Both the position numbers and the translations under genes were made by a program. From Hymenopus coronatus (lineage: Eukaryota; Arthropoda; Insecta; Mantodea; Hymenopodidae), in assembly GCA_030762935.1 (NCBI GenBank), contig CM060896.1, positions 8,384,501-8,448,500 of the forward strand: 64,000 bases of DNA, in the 5' to 3' direction. Positions 54,893 through 64,000 of this stretch are shown piece by piece. Within the stretch, counting starts at the first letter, position 1. Every line of letters begins with the position of its first letter. The notes under the pieces are model-generated. The model did not search any database and was not told where the DNA came from. It was given only the letters and a program-made list of their open reading frames with translations.

Positions 54893-56192
54893 CGAGGGGC
54901 ATACTGAAAGTCATGGGCAACCCATTGTAAAAATTTAAATTTCAACAATGTAATGAAACGAATTGCAGGATCGTAATCTACAACCTTTAAGCCACATGTT
55001 GACATATTGTGACGTCATTAGCTTCTATCACTTGACCACAGACGGTGTTTGAAAAATGGCTGACATTGATGTTTCGTTTCGACAGCGTGCTGTCATTGAA
55101 TTCCTTGTGAAAGAAGGAAAGCTCCTGAAATTCATCTCAGACTTCAACGTGCGTATGGAGGTGTCTGCATGGGTGCCAGCAGTGTTAGAAGATGGGTGAA
55201 ACATTTCAAAGATGGAAACATGAGTCTGCAAAATGCGCCTCGTAGCGGGCATCCTCGAACTGCCTCTACAGAACGCAACAAGGAAAGAGTTGATGAGCTC
55301 ATTACAGGAGATAGGCGTTTCACTGTGAATGAAATTGCTGCGCAACTTGGAATAGGACATAGTGCAGTGCAAGAAATGATCCACAGCTTGGGTTATCGAA
55401 AGGTCTGTGCCCGTTGGGTCCCCCGTTTATTGACTGAAGACCACAAACTTCAGAGAAGAACCATTGCACAAAACCTTCTTCAGAGATTTCATAATGAAGG
55501 TGATGAATTTTTGACGTGCATTGTGACTGGAGATGAGAGCTGGTTCCATCACTATGAGCCAGAAACGAAACGTCAAAGTATGGAATGGCAACAGTTGATC
55601 GAAGAAGAAAGCGCAGACAGTGCAGTCTGTAGGAAAAGTTATGGGAAGTGTCTTTTGGGATGCACAAGGTTGCATTCTGGTTGACTTTCTTGAACCTGGA
55701 CAAACCATAAATTCTGCCTGCTACATCAAGTCACTTCTGAAGCTCCGTCGGGCTTTGCGTGATAAACGCCCTGGAAAGAGGATCATCCTTCAACAGGATA
55801 ATGCACGTCCGCATACTGCCCGTGCCACTATGGAGAAGATGAGGGCATTAGGGTGGGAAACTCTTCCACATCCTCCCTACAGTCCCGACTTGGCACCCTC
55901 CGACTACCATCTTTTCGGTTCTGTAAAGGAGCAGATGCGTGGCCAACACTATGAGACGCTGGAGGATATTCGGAAAGCAGTGCATCAGGGTCTGCGGGCA
56001 GCTGGAACGGAGTTCTATCACAAGGGCATTTTCAAACTTGAAGAACGATGGGAAAAATGTGTGCAAAACAATGGAGACTATGTCGAAAAGTGAAAGAAAG
56101 TCTGTAGATTATGATGATGTATTTGGTTTGGCTTAAAAATAAATATTAAGATTGTAAAACAGTGTTGCTCATGACTTTCAGTATGCCCCTCG
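54893..56192 (+). mobile_element. Mariner-family transposon, near complete
   Basis: 1300 bp, TIR CGAGGGGCATACTGAAAGTC at the left and its inverse at the right (56170-56192), flanked by TA on both sides (54891-54892, 56193-56194), the classic mariner target duplication. Gene at 55056-56093. Confidence 0.95.
55056..56093 (+). pseudogene. Mariner transposase (DD34D), two frameshifts
   Basis: Starts MADIDVSFRQRAVIEFLVKE at 55056. A break near 55140-55170 shifts to the frame with RRWVKHFKDGNMSLQNAPRS, FTVNEIAAQLGIGHSAVQEM (second helix-turn-helix), and TGDESWFHHYEPETKRQS (first catalytic D). A second shift near 55600 leads to GSVFWDAQGCILVDFLEPGQ, IILQQDNARPHTARATMEK (second D) and PPYSPDLAPSDYHLFGSVKE (third D, 34-residue spacing). 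Stop TGA at 56091-56093. All three catalytic aspartates remain; a related element could still be active elsewhere in this genome. Confidence 0.93.
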
Positions 56193-58002
56193 TATTAAAG
56201 TATTTGTCACATGATACCGGTTTTTTGAATGCCGATGTTATACTTTTCTACCACTAAAGGACTTATTTGTTTTTTTTTTAATGATCGGTTCAACTGAATG
56301 TTATAGGCAAATAATGCAAGTGTATAATGATAATGCAATGAACGAATCTTCAGTGAGGAAATGGCACATAATTTACGAGTAATCAAGGAAGAACATAACA
56401 GTGTGTACGATAAAGACCAGAGTGGAAGTTCATCAAGCGTTATAGAGGAGTTGAAAGCAAATGTTGAAAAGTATTCAGAAAAACCGGTGTTTCACTTTGG
56501 ACACCGTAGATACTTTTTTGGGTGAAAAAATTTCCCAACCTCAAAGTTGGCTCAGATCTTTAGTGGTAGAAGAGTATAACATCTGCATTGAAAAACTGGT
56601 ACCTGTGATGGAACTTTCCATCTCTGTGCGACCTGAGTAGTCAGAGCCTTGCTGGCAAGCTATAAGAAGGTGGCCTCCACGCTCAGCTCTCTGTCATCTG
56701 GCTTGCCACACTGCGCCTGCGATATATTAATGCAGCCATTTTGGGCTGTCTGGTAACTGGTGAGGCCGTTCTTTATTTATTCATGAGGGGCTTTGTGTGA
56801 ATGGGTATTGTAGTATGCATGGTATTTTAAAAGGTGTACAGGCATTGCTATACCCGTGATTTAAGTGATTTGTGGGATGGTTTATTGTATCCAATGCAAT
56901 TTCACTGTGAATGTGATTGATTGTAATAGGTTCCACGGCAGTGAAATTGGGCATTGGCACGTATTAGTGAAAACCAAAAAACAGAGTTCGGTTTACGTCA
57001 GATTTATTATCTGACATGTATTGGGTTGAGCTTTGCCTTACATGAAAGGGTTTTGAAATTAATATTGTATTAACTTGTTTGCGTGTGCATGTGTGGGAAC
57101 CAGCCCCTAGTTTATTGTAGTGGTTAATTATATTTCTATTGTGCGGAATCCAGATATTCAATACAGGCTTTAGCCGGCTTGTTCCTTTTTATAATGCCGC
57201 CAGCTGGATTTTCACAGAAAGCATGTCTTTGCATTTGTAATATTTGAAAAATTTTGAATGGGCTTTATTTTCTAATTGCGAGTGGCTGTCCCTTTTCTTA
57301 CCAGTTACGAAGTTATAACTTGTTGAGAGTTTATTGTTAGTTACTATTTATTATATTGTTAAAGTTAAATGTTGTTATGTTTATTGTTGCCTTTATTAAT
57401 AGTTTATTTGCATAAAATTTTATTGGGGTATTAGCCACTCAAATAACTTATTACTAAATTCAATACTGCAGCCCTTATTTGTAATTAATTATTTAAATAT
57501 AGAGTTAAAATGCAATCTAGATCTTTCATTAGAATTGATGGTAATTTTAACGTCCTCCATCCAACTGTAGTAACAAAGTGTAGAAGGTCCACGAGTGGTA
57601 GCAGTGAGTGCTGAACTGCGCATGACAATAAATACCTTGATAGTAATCCAGATTACATTGATAAATAGAGTAAGGTTCTGTAACTTTGTAAATAAAGTTT
57701 TGTGTTGATATCTTTCATTATTATTTAGTTATGCAAAATTGTCTGCTACTTTCTGGACTGCCCTCGTATACACTTATCAGAATTCACTGCATTCGCAAAA
57801 TTTATACCCTGCAGCACATTTGTTCCCAGAGGTGCCGGCTTAAACCATATTACAGTTGACAAAAGCCACCATCAGATTGATCAAGATGATAAAAGTGGCC
57901 ACTCAGTGGCCAAGATTAGACTTCCCTAGAATTTACAAGAAAACTCTGACAAAGAGAAAAGATGGTCTTACTCTGCGCTGATGAGAACTACCTACTCTGC
58001 TG

Positions 58003-58212
58003 CTACGAGGTCGTTCCGAAACTATTGCCTGCAATTTTTTATGGTGACTATGGATGTCCGAGCCAGATGGAGTCGGTGTAGTGCTAACGTTTTCATTTGC
58101 AGGTGGTTTCATTGTTCTGCAGCAGTTGGCGCCAGCAGAGGACTGTTCCAAAATGGAGTCTGATGTGGACATAAAACAGATGTGAGATTGAATTCCTGAA
58201 GAAATTGTCCTG
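58003..58212 (+). pseudogene. Mariner-like 5' end fragment
   Basis: Begins TACGAGGTCGTTCCGAAACT, resembling a mariner terminal repeat, with a start-like MESDVDIKQMCEIEFL near 58152 typical of transposase N-termini. Cut at 58213 by an unclassified repeat fragment. Confidence 0.5.
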
Positions 58213-58459
58213 ATTCAAAGCCTTCAATGCTTGGGGTGGGGGGGATTTTCTTGAAAATCTTCATGTTGCATTCTTGGACAATACTAAACTTAAATATCAA
58301 GTTTGGCATTTTACCAACTTTTCTGGACCTTTTTCAAAAACTGCTTTTTTTATGTGGGGGATCATAAAACGTGTGTTTCCAGTGAAATCTTAGTATCAAA
58401 CTTTAGGGTAGAGTGCAATAGATTCTCTAGTGTACCATGTACTAATTGAAGAAAGTAAA
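58213..58459 (+). repeat. Unclassified repeat, copy 7 (3' part)
   Basis: Starts at GGTGGGGGGGATTTTCTTGAAAATC and ends GAAGAAAGTAAAA, matching the last ~300 bases of the family with several small deletions. Confidence 0.75.
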
Positions 58460-59238
58460 AATCACATTTTGAATGAGTATATTATTCAGCTTAGCATTTA
58501 TCAACTTATGAAACAACCAAAAAACGTTCTTCTAATAATAGAAATTATAATTTTAGAAATGTAAAATATAAAACAGTATTTGTTCATATTTAACTTCTCA
58601 GTGATATTTAAACTATTTCTTTTCCTTTAATATCCATAACAAGATGTGTAATGTAGTTATTTCTGCAAAGGTTTATCTTGATTAAAATGAGGTACTTTAA
58701 AAGAGGGTGAATCTGATCAAAATTTGCATATAATTTAATATTTTGAAATGAAATAATTTGTTAAAAGTGGTGAAGCACGGAAGATATGTTCCTTCATATT
58801 TGGCAATAATGATACATAAATATTGTCATTGACTAACTTTAACAATTGCGTATTTATTTAATTGTTTACCGATCGGAGTCACACGCATAGTGTGGGTGGT
58901 TCCGATCACTTCTTTTCATTCAATGTTGTTTTACAACTTTAATACAGGTGAATGCGATCACAACTGTGATTTTTAAAAAATAGTTTCCTATATACAGAAA
59001 AACAACGAACAATGGAATGTAAATTGTGCATTTATATTCATATTTATTTTGGAGGACTCCAAATGTTTCAGCACATGTTGGTAACCAAAGGTCGATTACA
59101 GAATATGATTACAAAGAAGAAAAACACAACTCAGTTTATCAATAAACAGGTTCTCATCATTGAAACTGTACATTACTCAATTTTATTAATCATATCATTT
59201 ATGTTTCTGAACGTGTAACTTCCTCTTCTTTGAGTTTC
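58460..59238. other. Intron segment upstream of pogo-like remnant
   Basis: AT-rich; no gene. A short word GTGGGTGGTTCCGATCACTTC at about 58898-58918 resembles, inverted, sequence near 61255-61285 and may be the left end of the pogo-like element. Confidence 0.35.
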
Positions 59239-60890
59239 TCATTGGATTTTTCGAATTATTTCACTTCTCTCTAATTCTGCAATGTCTTCAGTCTCTGGAA
59301 AAATGAAGTGCGTGTTCAAGTTATAACTTTGTTTTTTTCTTAAAAACTTAACCTCAAACAAATCTTTATCAATTTCTTCCTCAATCTTTACAATAAAGTA
59401 TCTAACCCTCTTCTTCGTTGGGAATTTTACCACAACAAACTCTCCTCTTGAAATTTCTGCAATTTCATCCTCACTATCCTCAACTGCTTTTGATGCTTCA
59501 TCATCGTCATCATCATCTCTCTCTGCTGGCTCATCTACATGGTTCCTTCACCTGTAATGTGGACATTTTGTTGACTCAAGATCTTCCACAACCACTCCCT
59601 TACCTGGCGCCACATTCAAATGAGTCTTACAAACTGCTTCTCCAGTACGAGACTTCCTTGAGTGATCCACAAATGCTTCTGTCCATGACTTTTCCATTTC
59701 CAGTGTACTATTATCATCATTTACATCTACAACTTGAGAGAGAATTTTTTCTGGGTAGAAGGGAACAATCCCTGTCTTTGCAAAACCGGATATGATATTC
59801 TGTTTCTTATTATCTCCAATTTCATTGAATGCCTTTTTAAGAAGGCGAGGAAATTCTGATTTTGGAACTACACCTCTGTTATGCTGTTTCCACTCGTCAA
59901 AAACACTCCTCCAAGCACATTTGAGTGGTCGAAAGAATGCTACATCGAGTGGGTGGTGTTAGGTAGCAATAGAACAAATCGCACATTGTGCAACTCATGC
60001 TGTTTGATGACATGTAGAGAAATGTGGCTTGTTAAATTATACACTACTAGCAACTTTGTCCCTTCTAATCTTCTTACAAAAGGAACCAGAATGTCCGAAA
60101 ACCATGGTTCAAACATACTCATACCAAACCATCCATTCATATTTCTATTTTAACCAGCACCAGACATACCCCCTGTGTCATGGAGATGCTTACTCTTGTA
60201 CGCTGTATACGGAGGAAGCAATTTTCCATCTGCTGTAGCTGATACCATAACGCTAACGCTGTTCTTTGAAGAATCAATTATTCTTTCTGGGTGTTTCACA
60301 CCACGTTTGACGACGACTCTAACTTGGCCCGGATCATCTGAGAAATTGGTTTCATCATAATTAAAGATGTTAGATGGAGGGACTCCCTCCATTGATGTCT
60401 CTAAATTAGAAAAATATTCATGCACTGTAGTGTGTGTATAGCTGCTCTAGCCCTCTTTATATTTTCACTTTATCTTACACTTAATTCCTTGTTTGTTCCA
60501 AGGAACCCACGTAACCATTCCTTGCCAGGTCTGTTGTCAGTAAATCTTTTTTCTATTTTCCCTATCTTAATTAGATAGCTTTGTACTACGTAGCTACGTA
60601 GCTTTGATATCTCGATCTGTTAGCGGGAAACCACATTTGGCATACACTAGTAATCCTTAAACCAAAGCTTTTTCTTCTTCTCTGCTTAAAGTAATTTGTC
60701 CTCCCATTCTGAATTTATATTTGTTATTTATTTTATCATTAAGGGTGGTACATGGCACACCATATTGCTCCGATGTTAATTTTGCTGATTTCATAGCATT
60801 TACCGCATTAGTTAAGTATACAGGATTGTAGTTACATCCACTGCCAGGACCAACTTTCTTTTTATACTTTCCCCATGCTGATCGGATTCA
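59239..60890 (-). pseudogene. Pogo-like (DDE_1) transposase pseudogene
   Basis: Minus strand. N-terminal Psq/CENPB-type helix-turn-helix: NAMKSAKLTSEQYGVPCTTL, LPLTDRDI-like segment and FTDNRPGKEWLRGFLG (60470-60860, with stops). DDE_1 core: IFNYDETNFSDDPGQVRVVV (first D, about 60340), LVVYNLTSHISLHVIKQHEL where the expected Asp before Asn is Tyr (about 60030), and FVLLLPNTTHSM (third block region). Then SEFPRLLKKAFNEIGDNKKQ, GFAKTGIVPFYPEKIL and an acidic C-terminus ending RSEIIRKIQ at 59239. The loss of the second Asp plus stops show it is dead. Found in an EFTUD2 intron in the same orientation as the host gene. Confidence 0.85.
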
Positions 60891-61290
60891 CCCTACAATG
60901 TAACAAATTTTAATGTCAGACGAGCTACCAATAAAACAAAACGAACTTGAATAGGTTTAGTTACTGATACTACCACAAGAAACATAATGAAATAAAATAT
61001 GTTAAAACATACCTAGTTATGCCAAAGCGATGAAACGCACATAAGAACTTTTCACAAGTAAGCTTCTTCCACCACTATGACGCGTTCACTTGAATCTGAT
61101 CTACCGCTATAGAAAGCAATAATAACAGTTCCGACGTAACAATGTTGTGTTTTAACTGTGTTCTCGTTTCGAACATGCAATGCAATAATTAACTCTAAAC
61201 AGCTGTTCCGCCATTTATTGTTGTTTTCCGAGTAAAAGAAGAAACAATCGGAATTACCCGCCTATATTGGATTCACCCACTTTCACGGTA

Positions 61291-62034
61291 CTGTATTTAT
61301 CCTACTACAAGATGATGTTTTTTCCAAAATATTAATATTCAGAACTGGGGGTCATCTTGTATTCATGATATGACTTCCTTTCACATCGGTGGTTGTATTG
61401 GATGTCAACGGTCAAGCAGAAACAGAGAGGTTAGCTGCACATTTCCCCTCCTAGGGCCTCACATATACACAATGTGCATTTACGCATAAATTCAAACTAG
61501 GTTTATGATATATTAAGTCTGTTGTCCTGACAGAAAATAGCAGCCATATATAACTATCACTACAGCTATGCTGCCACTGTCAATTTCATCATCGCATATA
61601 CCGTACATTTCGTTCTCCCTTCTCCGTCTCTCCTGCTCGCAATGTGAATTTCTGTGTAAATTTCAATTAGGTAAAAACATGTTTTATATAAATATTATAT
61701 TAAATACAAAATCATATCCACCATTGTCATTACAGTTAAGCTACCGCCACCACCATCATCATGCTGTACCATCACATCCATACTCCCCTCTCCAGCAACT
61801 GCTCAAAATCTGAATTGCCATGCAAATTCAAATTAAGTACAATAAATAATGCATTTAATCAGCTAAGTGTCCATTAGTTTGTTTAAAATATATGGCAAAC
61901 CTTTAAATTTCATTCAAAAATTATTTTATGTCTTCTTTTTATATGTGAGAATGATATACTAAATTCCAAAACTAAATTGTGAAAAATGGGGGTGTTCTTG
62001 CATTTGGAGCCATCTTGTATTCAGATAAATACGG
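61291..62034. mobile_element. TA-flanked MITE (pogo/Tigger-like ends)
   Basis: CTGTATTTATCCTACTACAA at the left and, read inverted, CCGTATTTATCTGAATACAA at the right; TA directly outside both ends (61289-61290, 62035-62036). No coding frame. The left terminus is followed by its own partial inverse (TCATCTTGTATTCAT near 61351). Confidence 0.75.
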
Positions 62035-62094
62035 TAATTGTTTTTCAGTAATATTTAAATTTTTTTTTTTTTACCTTTAATATCTATAAAATGA

Positions 62095-62318
62095 GAAAGG
62101 CCCTCCTGCCTCACATTCAAAAGGTCGTGAGTTCAAATCTCGCTTGGGGTGAGTTACCCAGATAAGGTTTTTTTCAGAGTTTTCTCTTATCCTGAGAAGA
62201 TGAATGTCGAGTAACTTTAAGCTTCATGGATCCCGAGATCATTTGAGCATCATTTTCACCAATTTCATTCATCGTTCGATATGACCAACCAGGTTAAAGG
62301 ACATTAAGCTACAAAAAA
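62095..62318 (+). mobile_element. tRNA-derived SINE, family 2 (copy 2)
   Basis: Plus-strand copy of the element at 29722-29985: CCTCACATTCAAAAGGTCGTG, B-box-like GAGTTCAAATCTCGC, body with TTATCCTGAGAAGATGAATG, and a short A tail near 62312. Confidence 0.8.
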
Positions 62319-62439
62319 AGTGAAATGTAGGTATGTCTGCAAAGGGTATCTTGATTAAAATGAAGTAGGTAGAAAAATAAGCTTTCATAAGAATAGTTTC
62401 TATAGCCACAAATAAACAGTGGAGGGTAGAGAACGTCTG

Positions 62440-63060
62440 GTGAATTTTGAATTTTCTAAATGCTTGGGGGTGGTAAGTGAATTTTTTGAATGTGTTGTTT
62501 TTTCCTGCTGTTAGGGTAGTTTAGAAAATTCAAAAAAATGTTCAAAGAACAAAACATCACCCTGGCTCCAATAAACAGATTTTCTGTCATAAAGTTACTA
62601 AATTCAAAAATAAAAGATGAAATTCCACCAGAAAATAGATCAGAAATATACCAAATTAAATGCACAAATTGTGAAAAGTTCTACATAGGACAAACCAAAA
62701 GAAGATTAAAAATGAGATCCAAAGAGAACTTTAGAAACCTAACACTAAAACAAGAAGATAAATCAGCAATAGCATATCACTTCTGGAAAGAAAACCATAA
62801 TCTAGATTCAAATCCAAAATTCCTAAAAAACATGTCAGGCCACAATGAACTCACAACCTAGGAAAACATCCTCATCTGGAAAAACAAAGATCACCTAATA
62901 AACTTTGAAATCCCTGCAGTGGACAGCTTAGTTAAGAAGTTCATCATTTCGCCACCAGAGAAGAGAGCACAAGCAAACGCAGCCAGCAACAACAGTTGCA
63001 CCCGTGAGGTTGAAAATGAAAGCATAGGCTTTCGAAACTAGTCCCTCATAATAAAAATGT
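62440..63060 (+). pseudogene. Penelope-like GIY-YIG endonuclease fragment and 3' end
   Basis: Frame 62538-62861 encodes IYQIKCTNCEKFYIGQTKRR (the GIY-YIG core with its preceding Cys pair), LKMRSKENFRN and IAYHFWKENHNLDSNPKFLK. A TAG at 62859-62861 then gives way to in-frame continuation (NILIWKNKDHLINFEIPAVD, ISPPEKRAQANAASNNS). This is the C-terminal nuclease of a Penelope-like element. It is followed by the 3' end described at 63008-63045. Confidence 0.85.
63008..63045 (+). ncRNA. Hammerhead-like motif after the GIY-YIG gene
   Basis: TTGAAAATG, stem GAAAGC/GCTTTC, then GAAACTAGTCC, where ACTAGT is palindromic and could form a two-molecule stem III. The first core segment deviates from CTGANGA, so activity is doubtful. 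Confidence 0.45.
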
Positions 63061-63151
63061 AAGTGATGTACTGTTAAATAACCAGCTCAACAAATTAATA
63101 CCACATATAATTTGTCCGTCACTGTTACTAAATTCTTCCAAACATCAATTA

Positions 63152-63490
<339 letters not shown>

Positions 63491-63598
63491 TTAAATGGTA
63501 TTTTATTTCAATCTTTCTCTGCAAGAACAGGTATAATTTTGAAAATTAGTTGAGTCGATTTTGTAACATTGCTTGCTGTGTCGGCAGTCGACCAAAGG

Positions 63599-63660
63599 AA
63601 TTGACAATGGAAGCACATGGCTCCTGAAACATGTCTTCTGAAATAAAAAGTAAGTGATGT
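63599..63660 (+). repeat. Penelope-like 3' end fragment
   Basis: AATTGACAATGG...TGAAACATGTC followed by AAGTAAGTGATGTAGTGTTA, the same tail as at 63053-63078. Lies on the other side of the EFTUD2 exon. Confidence 0.55.
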
Positions 63661-63861
63661 AGTGTTACAAAATTTACTCAATTAATTTTCAATTGTTAAA
63701 ACACATCACTGTCACAAAGTCCACCATATATCAGGTATAATTTTGCTTTTTATTTAACCATCTAACCCTGTTTAGGGTTTGCCAAAAGACACAGAATAGT
63801 TTTAATCATACAAATAATATGGTGTTGGAAAGCAAACTTGACAAAACAATAGTAATAAAAA

Positions 63862-64000
63862 AATCTGATGTGTTCCATTCACATGACTTTCTCGACATCT
63901 CTGTAACAAATTATTGTTAGAAATCTTATTCCTCTATCTACATCATCCTAATCGAGGTAAACATTAGCAGAATTGTCCTTATTTTGTGGTCCTTTGCAAG
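63862..64000 (+). repeat. Unclassified repeat, copy 8 (5' end, runs off window)
   Basis: AAATCTGATGTGTTCCATTC, TGACTTTCTCGACATCTCTG and later words match the start of the family; continues beyond the window. Confidence 0.85.

Larger units (their letters stand above)
54764..57775. mobile_element. TIR element related to IS630/mariner, long copy with nested mariner
   Basis: Ends: TACAAGAGCAATCCAGAAAG at the left and the inverse of TATACGAGGGCAGTCCAGAA at the right, continuing through shared ATCAACACAAAACTTTATTT and TTACA(G)..ACCTTACTCT. The coding remnant AMNESSVRKWHIIYE lies near 56335. A complete mariner is inserted at 54893-56192. About 1.08 kb (56582-57660) between the HTH remnant and the right end is absent from the short copy at 32622-33240; I see no gene in it. 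Confidence 0.7.

Noticed and set aside
57933..58172. 79-codon minus frame as a host gene
   Set aside because: Opposite strand carries a mariner-like terminal repeat and N-terminus; the minus frame has no domain.

Overview
This is animal nuclear DNA, almost certainly arthropod and most likely an insect with a large, transposon-rich genome. The only host gene I can identify is on the minus strand: four consecutive coding exons, including the last, of the U5 snRNP GTPase EFTUD2/Snu114 (63184-63467, 51113-51257, 46305-46458, 32342-32545). Its introns here are about 11.9, 4.7 and 13.8 kb. Nearly everything else is mobile DNA. I see no rRNA, CRISPR array or bacterial-type operon. The species cannot be fixed from the sequence alone.

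Region 1-27.2 kb is dominated by one Maverick/Polinton element (1666-27222, 25.6 kb) with 171-bp terminal inverted repeats and a perfect 6-bp target duplication (CACAAG at 1660-1665 and 27223-27228). Its own genes are, in order: a signal-peptide, cysteine-rich and coiled-coil gene (+), a proline-rich gene (-), then a long plus-strand run of protein-primed DNA polymerase B, packaging ATPase, a small basic protein with a hydrophobic tail, an uncharacterised basic protein, integrase with chromodomain-like tail, penton-like minor capsid protein, a protein-VI-like peptide, double-jelly-roll major capsid protein, and a cluster of small unknown genes. Several neighbours share stop/start bases, as in a tightly packed virus (adintovirus-like gene set). 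All large genes carry stops or frameshifts, so this is a fossil copy. No adenain-type protease was recognised.

The Polinton is itself split by an 8.3-kb composite insertion (3940-12274). Inverted Penelope-like arms carrying hammerhead-like motifs bound it. Inside is a cluster of Jockey-like non-LTR retroposons: one minus copy and four plus units head-to-tail, each plus unit starting at a GCCATAA junction after the previous poly(A). One unit is an intact 520-codon ORF1-only retroposon.

Region 27.2-64 kb is the 3' flank and introns of EFTUD2, filled with: two tRNA-derived SINE families; an unclassified ~0.9-kb repeat with hairpin ends (eight full or partial copies); several mariner/IS630-type transposons (one nested inside another TIR element); a 2.7-kb Sola-like transposon with ATTT target duplications plus a relative; a pogo-like transposase pseudogene; LINE endonuclease and RT fragments; Penelope-like RT and GIY-YIG fragments; a TA-flanked MITE; and a LINE whose RT motif-A segment is expanded as 15 perfect 39-bp repeats (53648-54232).

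The genes do not form one pathway. The Polinton run is a virus-like replication, packaging and capsid module, and the rest is a layered record of insertions around a conserved splicing-factor gene.
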